DNA of 29,608 nt, taken from positions 1-29,608 of the forward strand of contig CAYYFR010000058.1 of assembly GCA_964470865.1 (NCBI GenBank), in the 5' to 3' direction. Below are positions 7,419 through 14,779 of the stretch, one piece after another (the stretch's first letter is position 1; the number at the start of each line of letters is the position of its first letter). Made by a program: the position numbers and the translations under genes. Origin of the DNA: JAEUOS01 sp964470865. GTDB taxonomy: Bacteria; Pseudomonadota; Gammaproteobacteria; Burkholderiales; JAEUOS01. The notes beneath the pieces were generated by a model, which was not told the origin of the DNA, ran no database searches, and saw only the letters and a list, made by a program, of their open reading frames with translations.

Positions 7419-7907
7419 ATGACTGCCGAAACCAGGTTCGACCCGCGTGAACATCGCATGTGTGAAACGCGCTACTTCGACGACTTTGAAGTCGGCGAAC
7501 GTTTCGTGCTGCCCTCGCGCACCATGACCGACGCCCTGTTCGCGGCGTTCTCGCTGGCCAGCGGCGACAATCATCCGCTGCACTACGACGTCGAGTATTG
7601 CCGCGCGCACGGCATGCCGCACATGCTGGCGCACGGCTTCCAGGTGGTGGCGCAAACCTGCCCGGGCGCGGGCATGTTCCCGCACATGGTGGAAGAGTCG
7701 CTCAAGGGCTTCATCGAGCAGAGCAGCCGTTTCCTTGGCAAGGTGTTCGTCGGCGACACGCTTTACTGCACCCTGACAATTGCCGAATTGCTGCCCAATC
7801 GCAGCACCGGCGTGCTCACCATGCGCTCGACCGTGCACAACCAGCGCGGCGAACTGGTGATGGAAGGCATGCAGAAGTATCTGCTGATGAAAAGGCCCGC
7901 GAGCTGA
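7419..7907 (+). CDS. MaoC-like dehydratase (hot-dog fold)
   Basis: A 162-aa protein. The hydratase-2 motif is clear: SLASGDNHPLHYD with Asp50 and His55 as the catalytic pair, followed by CRAHGMPHMLAHGF. The family adds water to, or removes it from, enoyl/hydroxyacyl-CoA thioesters, or acts on related acyl thioesters. The N-terminal segment FDDFEVGERFVLPSRTMTD is typical. AAGGAG at 7404-7409 lies nine bases before the ATG at 7419; a second ATG at 7458 is possible. The last 21 bases are part of a sequence repeated on the other side of the assembly gap. With the divergent dehydrogenase and the enoyl-CoA hydratase remnant nearby, an acyl-CoA role is plausible. Confidence 0.87.
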   Translation: MTAETRFDPREHRMCETRYFDDFEVGERFVLPSRTMTDALFAAFSLASGDNHPLHYDVEYCRAHGMPHMLAHGFQVVAQTCPGAGMFPHMVEESLKGFIEQSSRFLGKVFVGDTLYCTLTIAELLPNRSTGVLTMRSTVHNQRGELVMEGMQKYLLMKRPAS

Positions 7908-7941
7908 GCGGAAGCGCGACGATTGCAAGCAGGCCGGCGCA
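7887..7941. repeat. 55-base direct repeat, left copy (assembly overlap)
   Basis: This sequence is identical to 8042-8096 on the other side of the N run. It covers the last codons of the MaoC-like gene plus 34 bases. See the gap entry. Confidence 0.9.
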
Positions 7942-8041
7942 NNNNNNNNNNNNNNNNNNNNNNNNNNNNNNNNNNNNNNNNNNNNNNNNNNNNNNNNNNN
8001 NNNNNNNNNNNNNNNNNNNNNNNNNNNNNNNNNNNNNNNNN
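7942..8041. other. Scaffold gap of exactly 100 N
   Basis: The run is exactly 100 N and lies between two identical 55-base sequences. A fixed 100-N filler with contig ends sharing an exact overlap of k length points to an unmerged overlap, not to 100 unknown bases. The true sequence most likely contains the 55-mer once and no gap. Confidence 0.85.
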
Positions 8042-8096
8042 ATGAAAAGGCCCGCGAGCTGAGCGGAAGCGCGACGATTGCAAGCAGGCCGGCGCA
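8042..8096. repeat. 55-base direct repeat, right copy (assembly overlap)
   Basis: Exact copy of 7887-7941 at the first base after the N run. It is probably the same genomic locus read from the next contig. Confidence 0.9.
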
Positions 8097-8148
8097 CATC
8101 GACCGGCGGCAAGCGATGGAATGCTTTTTCATCTCTTGTCGCCCAGGA

Positions 8149-8289
8149 TCATTCATGGTGTTGCTGCAGGGTGGCCAGCAGATCGTCCATCAGCGCGCGA
8201 TCGAAGGCATTGACCGGCGGGTTGTCGAGCAGGATTTCAGCGATCTGGTCGCGGACTGTGTAGCGGATGGCGCTCATGGGTTGGCTCAT
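8149..8289 (-). pseudogene. Enoyl-CoA hydratase/isomerase N-terminal remnant
   Basis: The frame encodes the first beta strands of a crotonase-family protein (MSAIRYTVRDQIAEILLDN, then PPVNAFDRALMDDLLATLQQ) and then stops at 8149. The PPVNAF segment is the typical N-terminal landmark. The family is about 260 aa long, so only about 45 residues remain. All residues of the oxyanion hole and active site are missing, and no other frame between 8042 and 8148 continues the family. The start could be 8289 or 8277. It is a deletion remnant, or possibly an artefact of the nearby contig junction. Confidence 0.6.
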
Positions 8290-8423
8290 GCTCGAAAGGT
8301 TGAAGGGAGGCCGCAGCGACGGCGCAAGCGAGCGCGCGCGACGAGTCACTTCATTCTACAAAGGCGCGCGCACCATGGGCGCCTGTCCTATCCGAGTAGC
8401 GGTGCCGGCCCGAACGCCCTACT

Positions 8424-9683
8424 ATGCATGATCCTTCGCCGCAAAAGCCGCACGTGCCCAACACCAGCCCCCTGCGTTCCCACGCCGCCATCCTGATCGG
8501 CGCCTCGCTCTTGCTTACCCTGGCAATGGGCATACGGCAAAGCCTGGGGCTGTTCATGCAGCCGGCAGTGAAGGACCTGTCGTTGGTGGTCGCCGATTTC
8601 ACCCTCGCCATCGCGGTGCAAAACCTGGTGTGGGGTTTCGCCCAGCCGCTGGCCGGCGCCTGGGCGGTGCGTTACGGCTTTCGCGTGGTCATGACCGGCG
8701 GTGCCGTGCTGTACGTGCTGGGGCTCTTGCTGCTGGCCACGGCCAGCAGCTATCTCGGCGTGATGCTGGGTGCCGGGGTGCTGATCGGCGTCGCGCTGGC
8801 GAGTGTGGGCTCGGGCATGGCGATGGCAGTAGCGTCGCGACCGGTGTCGGTGGCCCAGCGCAGTTTCGTGCTGGGCGTCGTTTCGGCGGCCGGTTCCCTG
8901 GGGCCGATGATCGCCGCGCCGATCGGCCAGGCGTTGAACGCCGAATACGGCTGGCGCGCCGGTGTCTACGGCTTTGTCGCACTGGCGATCATCATCATTC
9001 CTTCAGCATGGATTGCCGGCCGCGTCGATCGCGTGGCGATTGCGCCGGCGAGCGCCCACAGCACCGACAGCATTTCCGGCAAGGCCGCCTTGCTAAGCGC
9101 CTTCCGGCACGGCCCGTTCATGATCATGGCCACCGCGTATTTCGTGTGCGGCCTGCAACTGGTGTTCCTCACCACTCACCTGCCTTCGTACCTTGCGCTG
9201 TGCGGACTGGACCCGATGCTCTCGGCCAAGGCGCTGGCGACCATCGGCGGCTTCAACGTGCTGGGCAGCCTGTTCTTCGGCTGGGCCGGCGGCCGCTTCA
9301 GCAAGCCGATGCTGTTGGGCATGATCTACATCGTGCGTTCACTGGCGCTGATCTGGTACTTCGCCACACTGCCGACGCCGGATTCGACCATCCTCTTCGC
9401 CGCCATCATGGGCTTTCTGTGGCTCGGCGTGGCGCCCCTGGTCTCCGGCATGGTGGTGGAGATGTTCGGCCTGAAATGGCAGGCGATGATTGGCGGCATC
9501 GCCTTCATGAGCCACCAGCTCGGCAGCGCGCTGGGCGCCTTTGGCGGCGGCGCCCTGTTCGATCAGTATGGGTCGTACTCCCTGGCGGTGCAGTTGGGCG
9601 CAGGCCTGGGCTTGGCTGCCGGCGTGCTGCAGTTGTTGTCGGCGCTGCCGCGCTGGCCCGGGGCGCGGCCAGCGCCGGGATAA
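8424..9683 (+). CDS. MFS transporter (monocarboxylate/oxalate-type)
   Basis: A 419-aa polytopic protein with about 12 hydrophobic segments and a central hydrophilic loop near residues 200-220, the usual major-facilitator plan. The first helix carries ASLLLTLAMGIRQSLGLFMQPAVKDL, typical of MFS carriers annotated as monocarboxylate or oxalate/formate-type. The arginine-rich loop after helix 2 (AVRYGFRVVMTGG) matches the GxxxDRxGxR-type motif in relaxed form. It probably exchanges or imports an organic anion. No convincing ribosome-binding site is seen before the ATG. It is convergent with the Bug-type gene at 9738. Confidence 0.88.
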   Translation: MHDPSPQKPHVPNTSPLRSHAAILIGASLLLTLAMGIRQSLGLFMQPAVKDLSLVVADFTLAIAVQNLVWGFAQPLAGAWAVRYGFRVVMTGGAVLYVLGLLLLATASSYLGVMLGAGVLIGVALASVGSGMAMAVASRPVSVAQRSFVLGVVSAAGSLGPMIAAPIGQALNAEYGWRAGVYGFVALAIIIIPSAWIAGRVDRVAIAPASAHSTDSISGKAALLSAFRHGPFMIMATAYFVCGLQLVFLTTHLPSYLALCGLDPMLSAKALATIGGFNVLGSLFFGWAGGRFSKPMLLGMIYIVRSLALIWYFATLPTPDSTILFAAIMGFLWLGVAPLVSGMVVEMFGLKWQAMIGGIAFMSHQLGSALGAFGGGALFDQYGSYSLAVQLGAGLGLAAGVLQLLSALPRWPGARPAPG

Positions 9684-9737
9684 GTCGCGGCGCCATGGCT
9701 TGGGCGACTGGCCGCCAGGCGCCACTGGCGACGCCGC

Positions 9738-10718
9738 CTATTCCACCTTGATGTTGGCCGCGCGCACCACCGCGGCCCAGGTGGCGCCTTCGCTGCGAAT
9801 CATGCTGCGCATCTGTTCGGATGCCACAACCGCGGGCGTCAGGCCGATTTTTTCCACGCGCTCGACGAAGTCGCGTTCGGCAACGATCGCCGCCACCTCG
9901 CGGTGCAGACGCTCGACAATCGGCATCGGCGTGCCGGCCGGTGCGATCAGGCCATACCAGTTCGAAGCCATCAGCTTGGGGTAGCCCAGCTCGAGCGAGG
10001 TGGGCACTTCGGGTATGAAGCGCGAGCGCTCGCGCGACATCACCGCCAGCGGCCGCAGCTTGCCGGCTTTCGCGTGCGCCAGCGTGCCGGGCAGGGCGCC
10101 GAAAAACATCTGCGTTTCACCGGCCACGATGCTCTGGCTTGCCGGTGCATTGCCCTTGTAGGGCACGTGGATCATCAGGTCCAGGCCGAGCTCGCGTTTG
10201 AACAGCTCGGCCACCATGTGGCCGGGCGAGCCCGGTCCTGCCGAGGCAAAGGCCAGGGGTTTCGATTTTGCCAGCGCGATCAATTCGGCGAGTGTCTTGA
10301 CCGGCACCGACGGGTGCACCATCAGGGCCACGTCGCTGACGGCGAAGATGGCCACTGGCTGGATGTCGCGCTCGACGTCGTAGGGCATCTTCGGGTAGAG
10401 CGCGGGGTTTACCGTCAGGTTGAAATCGACCACCCAGGCCAGGGTGTAGCCGTCGGGCGGGGATTTCGCCATGGCATCGATGCCGATGTTGCCGGCGGCG
10501 CCGGGGCGGTTTTCAATCACGAAGGTCTGGCCCAGGCGCTGCGTCAGGCGCTCGCTGATCAGGCGCCCCATCACGTCGGACGGCCCGCCCGCCGCGAACG
10601 GGTTGATGCCCTTGACGGTGCGCGCGGGCCAGGCCTGCTGCGCCTGCGCCGCGGTGGCGAGCAAGGATGCAAATATCAGGGCCCAGGCCCTGCCGGCGCG
10701 CACTCTGTGCAGTTTCAT
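9738..10718 (-). CDS. Tripartite tricarboxylate transporter-type binding protein (Bug/TctC family)
   Basis: A 326-aa periplasmic binding protein. A signal peptide (MKLHRVRAGRAWALIFASLL, cleaved near AAQAQ) precedes the Bug fold. Family landmarks follow: FAAGGPSDVMGRLISERL, VIENRPGAAGNIG, SPPDGYTLAW, HVPYKGNAPA and an IAPAGTP segment near residue 264. These proteins bind carboxylates or related aromatic acids. TctA/TctB membrane genes are not next to it, so it is an orphan, as is frequent in Burkholderiales. The ATG at 10718 has GAGGAG six bases upstream. It is divergent from the ligase-associated exonuclease gene. Confidence 0.93.
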   Translation of the reverse strand: MKLHRVRAGRAWALIFASLLATAAQAQQAWPARTVKGINPFAAGGPSDVMGRLISERLTQRLGQTFVIENRPGAAGNIGIDAMAKSPPDGYTLAWVVDFNLTVNPALYPKMPYDVERDIQPVAIFAVSDVALMVHPSVPVKTLAELIALAKSKPLAFASAGPGSPGHMVAELFKRELGLDLMIHVPYKGNAPASQSIVAGETQMFFGALPGTLAHAKAGKLRPLAVMSRERSRFIPEVPTSLELGYPKLMASNWYGLIAPAGTPMPIVERLHREVAAIVAERDFVERVEKIGLTPAVVASEQMRSMIRSEGATWAAVVRAANIKVE

Positions 10719-10753
10719 CGTTGTCTCCTCAATGGCATGCTTGTTGGATCGCG

Positions 10754-10763
10754 ATTGCGCAAT
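10754..10763. promoter_or_regulatory. Palindrome ATTGCGCAAT upstream of the Bug gene
   Basis: A perfect 10-base palindrome in the 96-base divergent region between the Bug-type gene and the exonuclease gene, 36 bases from the Bug start codon. It is an operator candidate; no regulator is identified. Confidence 0.25.
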
Positions 10764-10814
10764 GTTACATTCAGTCGTGGCCCGAACCTTCGATCCAGCG
10801 GCAGCCAGGCAACG

Positions 10815-11870
10815 ATGAACGATCTTGTCATTCTGCGCCCGCAGGGCATGTATTGCCCGCCCGGCGACTTTTACATCGACCCCTGGCGCGCAGTCGATCG
10901 CGCCGTCATCACCCATGCCCACAGCGACCACGCGCGCGGCGGCCACCGCCACTATCTGGCGGCGGCGGCATCGGAACATGTGCTGCGCTCGCGGCTGGGC
11001 AACGCCATCACGCTACAGACGCTGGGTTACGGCGAGACGATCGCCATCAACGGGGTGCGGGTCTCGCTGCACCCGGCAGGCCATGTGTTGGGTTCGGCGC
11101 AGGTGCGCATCGAACACGGCGGCGCGGTATGGGTCGCCTCCGGCGACTACAAGGCGGCGCCGGATTTCGCGGCCGAAGACGCCACCTGCGCGCCGTTCGA
11201 GCCGGTGCGCTGCGACACCTTCATCAGCGAATCGACCTTCGGCCTGCCGGTGTATCGCTGGCGTGCGCAGGCCGACATCGCCGCCGAGATCAACGCCTGG
11301 TGGGCAGCCAATGCCGCCGCCGGCCGCGCCAGCGTGCTCCTCGCCTATTCGTTCGGCAAGGCGCAACGCATTCTTGCGATGGTCGATCCATCGATCGGCC
11401 CGATCGTCTGCCATGGCGCCACTGCGGCGCTCAACGCGGCCTATCGCGCCAGCGGCGTGAGTCTCCCCGCCACGCGCCTGGCCGGCGAGGCCAGCGAGCG
11501 CGCCAGCCACGCGCAAGCGCTGGTGCTGGCGCCACCTGCGACGCAAGGGTCGGCCTGGCTCAGGCGCTTCGGCGACTATGCCGATGCCTTTGCCTCGGGC
11601 TGGATGCAATTGCGCGGGGCGCGCCGCCGCCGTGCGGTCGATCGCGGCTTCGTGCTCTCGGACCACGCCGACTGGCCGGGGCTGATGCGCGCCATCGAGG
11701 CCAGCGGCGCCGCGCGCGTGATCGTGACCCATGGCCAGGTGCCGGTGATGGTGCGCGCGCTTGGCGAACGCGGGCTGGCCGCGCAAGCCTTCGAAACCGA
11801 ATTCGGCGGCGATGACGCTGACGACATGGCGCAACCGGCCGCCGCCATCAGCGCCGCGACGCACGCCTGA
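10815..11870 (+). CDS. DNA ligase-associated exonuclease, metallo-beta-lactamase fold
   Basis: A 351-aa protein of the metallo-beta-lactamase/beta-CASP-like nuclease group found next to ATP-dependent DNA ligases. The metal-binding signature His34-x-His36-x-Asp38-His39 is present in VITHAHSDHARGG. LHPAGHVLGSAQV gives another metal ligand, ASGDYK the bridging aspartate, and VLSDHADW near 277 a late conserved block. The start MNDLVILRPQGMYCPPGDFYIDP matches the usual N-terminus of the family. It is predicted to trim DNA ends before ligation. The 166-aa gene starts 24 bases downstream, and the ligase follows about 150 bases after that. The other frequent partners (an Lhr-type helicase and a phosphoesterase) are not in the window. 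Confidence 0.9.
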   Translation: MNDLVILRPQGMYCPPGDFYIDPWRAVDRAVITHAHSDHARGGHRHYLAAAASEHVLRSRLGNAITLQTLGYGETIAINGVRVSLHPAGHVLGSAQVRIEHGGAVWVASGDYKAAPDFAAEDATCAPFEPVRCDTFISESTFGLPVYRWRAQADIAAEINAWWAANAAAGRASVLLAYSFGKAQRILAMVDPSIGPIVCHGATAALNAAYRASGVSLPATRLAGEASERASHAQALVLAPPATQGSAWLRRFGDYADAFASGWMQLRGARRRRAVDRGFVLSDHADWPGLMRAIEASGAARVIVTHGQVPVMVRALGERGLAAQAFETEFGGDDADDMAQPAAAISAATHA

Positions 11871-11894
11871 TCGACCCCGCGAGCGAACTTTCCC

Positions 11895-12395
11895 ATGGCC
11901 CGCCAGATCCAGCAGCGCTTTGTACAGGAAGTGCTGCCGCGCCTGACCCGTCGCTGGCGCGAAGGTGTATGGATCGGCTGCGTGTTCCGCGCCGTGGCAG
12001 CCGGCGACAGTCTGCACGCACACTACATCGCCGCCGCCTGGGAACCACCGGCACCTAACGAACCACCGCTGATCGCGCGCCTGCCGGACGCCACCTACCT
12101 GGCGCCGCACGAAGGCGAGCGCGCCCTGCCGGGCCTGATCGAATCCATGCCCCGCGCCACCCTGTTGTGCCTGGCCGGCCCCAAGCACATCGACCCGGCA
12201 CTGGTGACTCAGGTGGTGCTGTCGGCCGACCGCAACCTGACCGCCGCGCTCAAGGAAGCATTGGCCGCCTTCGTCGGCGCCGAACAGGCGCGCAACGAAC
12301 ACGCAATTCGCGAAACCTACACCGACCGCGACGCCGCCTTCGAAGAGTTCAAAAGGAAACTCTTCGGTGCAACGCCGGGCAACAAACCATCATGA
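11895..12395 (+). CDS. Hypothetical protein in the exonuclease-ligase gene group (166 aa)
   Basis: I do not recognise this family. The sequence starts MARQIQQRFVQEVLPRLTRR and has an alternating hydrophobic central part (ATLLCLAGPKHIDPALVTQVVLSADRNL). It ends in a charged, probably helical segment (EQARNEHAIRETYTDRDAAFEEFKRKLF). There is no signal peptide or membrane segment. Third-codon positions are strongly G/C, as in the neighbours, which supports a real gene. It begins 24 bases after the exonuclease stop and precedes the ligase on the same strand, so a role in the same repair process is possible but unproven. The ribosome-binding site is weak. Confidence 0.7.
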   Translation: MARQIQQRFVQEVLPRLTRRWREGVWIGCVFRAVAAGDSLHAHYIAAAWEPPAPNEPPLIARLPDATYLAPHEGERALPGLIESMPRATLLCLAGPKHIDPALVTQVVLSADRNLTAALKEALAAFVGAEQARNEHAIRETYTDRDAAFEEFKRKLFGATPGNKPS

Positions 12396-12465
12396 TCAAC
12401 CGGCATCCCCACGCCCGCTCGAATGCGAGCAAAGCTGAGCGCTGCCTTTGCGTAGCCCTCAAACC

Positions 12466-12498
12466 AGGAAATTGGCCGGCCATGCCGGCGCTTTCCTG
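12466..12498 (+). repeat. Inverted repeat in the ligase leader
   Basis: CAGGAAA (12466-12472) pairs with TTTCCTG (12492-12498), and CCGGC (12476-12480) with GCCGG (12484-12488). This gives a 7+5 bp stem with a small internal loop and a CAT apex, about 50 bases before the proposed ligase start. It may terminate or attenuate transcription from the upstream genes. Confidence 0.3.
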
Positions 12499-12546
12499 CC
12501 AATCAAGCCCCCCAGACGCAGGGTTTCACTTTTGTCGGAACCTCCC

Positions 12547-14187
12547 TTGATTCGCTTCGCCCGCCTCTATGCCGAACTCGACGCACAGACCGCCACCAAC
12601 GCCAAGGTCAGCGCGCTGAAGGCGTATTTCGCCGATGCGGATGCCGCCGACGCCGCCTGGGCCGTGTATTTCTTGGCCGGCGGAAAGCCGCGCCAGACGG
12701 TGCAAACGCGCCTGCTGCGCGAGATCGCCACCCGCGCCGCCGGCCTGCCGGATTGGCTGTTCGAGGAAAGCTACCAGGCGGTGGGCGACCTGGCGGAAAC
12801 CATTGCGCATGTGCTGCCCGCGGGTCAAGGTGATGATGCGACCGGCCTGGCCGAGTGGATCGAGCAACGGCTGCTGCCGCTGCGCGGCTTGGGGCCGGCC
12901 GAGATCGAAGCGCGCCTGCTGCGCTACTGGGGCGTGCTCGACTGGCAGGGCCGCTTCCTCCTGACCAAGCTGATCGGCGGCGGCTTCCGGGTGGGCGTAT
13001 CGAAACTCCTGGTCACCCGCGCCCTGGCCGAACACGCCGGGCTCGACCCGAAAGTGGTGGCGCAACGCATGATGGGCTACACCGATGGCCGCATGGCGCC
13101 GACACCTGCGCACTTCGAGCGCCTCGTTGCAGAAGGCCACGATGGCCCGCTCGAGGCCGGTGCACCCTATCCGTTTTTTCTGGCGCACCAGTTGACCGAT
13201 CTCGCGGTCTTGGGTGCACCCGGCGACTGGCAGGTCGAGTGGAAGTACGACGGCATTCGCGCCCAGGTGGTCCGACGCGCCGGGCAAAGCTGGATCTGGT
13301 CGCGCGGCGAAGAGCTGGTGACCGAGCGCTTCCCGGAGATCGTGGCCGCCTGCGCCTTCCTGCCGGACGGCAGCGTGCTCGACGGCGAAATACTGGTGTG
13401 GCGCTCGGACGCCGGCCACAACGGCGTGCCCGCCCCTTTCGCGTTGCTGCAACAGCGCATTGGCCGCAAGACTCTCACCACGAAAATCTTGACCGAAGCA
13501 CCGGTCGCCTTCATGGCCTATGACCTGCTGGAGCTGGCCGCGGCGGACCTGCGATCGTGGCACCAATCGGAGCGTCGTGGCGCGCTGGAAAGCCTGCTGA
13601 CGCGGCACCCCCATGCGGGCCTGTTGCTATCGCCCCTGGTGCACGCCGCCGACTGGTCCGGCTTCGCCAGCCTGCGCACACTGTCGCGCGCACGCGGTGT
13701 CGAAGGCCTGATGCTCAAGCACCGGCAGTCCACCTACGGCACCGGCCGCACCCGCGACAGCGGCCTGTGGTGGAAGTGGAAAGTCGATCCGCTCACGGTC
13801 GACTGCGTGCTGGTCTACGCGCAAGCCGGCCACGGCCGCCGCGCCAGTCTATTCACCGACTACACCTTCGCGGTGTGGAGCGGCAGCGGGGCCGAACGCA
13901 AACTACTGCCTTTCGCCAAGGCCTACTCGGGTCTTACCGATGCAGAGTTCCGCGCAGTCGACGCGGTGATCCGCAAGACCACCATCGAAAAATTCGGCCC
14001 GGTGCGCAGCGTCACCCCCAGCCTGGTATTCGAACTGGGTTTCGAAGGTATCCAGAAGAGCCCGCGCCACAAGAGCGGCATCGCGGTGCGCTTTCCGCGC
14101 ATGCTGCGGATGCGTGGTGACAAGAACGTGGACGAGGCGGATACGCTGGAGCGCTTGCAGGAGTTGCTGGCGCTGACGGGCTGCTGA
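12547..14187 (+). CDS. ATP-dependent DNA ligase
   Basis: A 546-aa ligase with an N-terminal DNA-binding domain (IRFARLYAELDAQTATNAKV onwards), then the nucleotidyltransferase domain and an OB domain. Lys233 in WKYDGIR is the residue that accepts AMP (motif I). Further motifs are DGEIL (III region), FMAYDLL, EGLMLKH (IV) and WWKWKVDP (V). The family usually begins at the residues coded here from 12547, so a TTG start is proposed; another TTG is at 12532, and no ATG fits in frame. The ribosome-binding site is weak, suggesting low expression. It seals nicks with ATP, and in this gene group is thought to act in DNA repair with the upstream exonuclease. It appears intact. Confidence 0.92.
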   Translation: MIRFARLYAELDAQTATNAKVSALKAYFADADAADAAWAVYFLAGGKPRQTVQTRLLREIATRAAGLPDWLFEESYQAVGDLAETIAHVLPAGQGDDATGLAEWIEQRLLPLRGLGPAEIEARLLRYWGVLDWQGRFLLTKLIGGGFRVGVSKLLVTRALAEHAGLDPKVVAQRMMGYTDGRMAPTPAHFERLVAEGHDGPLEAGAPYPFFLAHQLTDLAVLGAPGDWQVEWKYDGIRAQVVRRAGQSWIWSRGEELVTERFPEIVAACAFLPDGSVLDGEILVWRSDAGHNGVPAPFALLQQRIGRKTLTTKILTEAPVAFMAYDLLELAAADLRSWHQSERRGALESLLTRHPHAGLLLSPLVHAADWSGFASLRTLSRARGVEGLMLKHRQSTYGTGRTRDSGLWWKWKVDPLTVDCVLVYAQAGHGRRASLFTDYTFAVWSGSGAERKLLPFAKAYSGLTDAEFRAVDAVIRKTTIEKFGPVRSVTPSLVFELGFEGIQKSPRHKSGIAVRFPRMLRMRGDKNVDEADTLERLQELLALTGC

Positions 14188-14298
14188 TGCGGTATCGCGC
14201 ACATTGCAGTGCTGCTTGGGGTGATCTGCTTTACCAAAGCACCGTAACAGGTTCTCTTTTCTGCCTGAGTTCCAGTCGCCAAAATAATCAGACGCCCG

Positions 14299-14436
14299 GA
14301 AGTATTGCCAGCTTGTGAACCTGCCCACGGTACCGGCACTTGCGATGGAGGATTGCAACTCGGCCTCGGTCGGAAAATTCTTCAGCACGCGATGCGCCGA
14401 GCCGTCCTTGATTTCGACATCCTGAGGCACGAACTG
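14299..14436 (-). pseudogene. Methyltransferase C-terminal remnant
   Basis: The minus frame reads QFVPQDVEIKDGSAHRVLKN and then FPTEAELQSSIASAG, ending in RFTSWQYF. This resembles the C-terminal part of class I SAM-dependent methyltransferases (HRVLKNFPTEAEL plus a final aromatic strand). The SAM-binding part is absent. The frame continues without its own stop into antisense ligase sequence, so the natural end is lost too. It abuts an oxygenase remnant on the other strand at about 14431-14436. The bases between the ligase stop and 14299 hold nothing else I can identify. Confidence 0.5.
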
Positions 14437-14748
14437 CGCCTGCCCGATGGCACCTGGGCTGCCTGCACGCTAAAGCAGGGTGAATTCGTCGTCAACCTGG
14501 GCCACATGATGGCGCGTTGGACCAACGAACGCTGGACCTCCAACCTGCACCGCGTGGCCAACCCGCCGTTGGCGCGCGCGCAAAGTAGGCGCCTGTCGAT
14601 CGGCCAGTTCGTGCACCCCAACTACGACCAGGCCATCACCTGCGTGCCGACCTGCCTGGCGCCGGGAGAGACGCCGCGCTATCCGCTGATCAGCGCCGGC
14701 GAACACATCATGCGCAAGATCGAGAGCTGCCACGAAGCGGCCGGATGA
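14431..14748 (+). pseudogene. 2-oxoglutarate/Fe(II) oxygenase C-terminal remnant
   Basis: From 14431 the plus frame encodes ELRLPDGTWAAC and LKQGEFVVNLGHMMARWTNE, then LHRVANPP (distal iron-binding His) and RLSIGQFVHPNY (the R-x-S that binds 2-oxoglutarate). It ends in ISAGEHIMRKI. This is the C-terminal third of the isopenicillin-N-synthase-like oxygenase family. The H-x-D iron ligands and the N-terminal two-thirds are missing. Upstream sequence in this frame does not resemble the family. It is a clear truncated remnant and not an active enzyme. Confidence 0.7.
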
Positions 14749-14768
14749 ACCGGTCGCGCGCTTGCGGC

Positions 14769-14774
14769 TAATAT
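14769..14774 (+). promoter_or_regulatory. -10 element (TAATAT) close to the GntR start
   Basis: TAATAT ends five bases before the ATG at 14780. Transcription would begin at or next to the start codon, giving a leaderless mRNA. No usable ribosome-binding site exists (AGGG is only one base from the ATG), and the -35 match (TGAACC at 14746-14751) is poor. Confidence 0.4.
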
Positions 14775-14779
14775 AGGGT

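Noticed and set aside
7887..8096. 55-base direct repeats as attachment sites or target duplications of a mobile element
   Set aside because: Nothing but 100 N lies between them, and the copies sit exactly at the gap edges; an assembly overlap explains this better.
7335..8156. Minus-strand open frame running through the N run
   Set aside because: It depends on the N filler and on the duplicated 55-mer, and is antisense to the MaoC-like gene.
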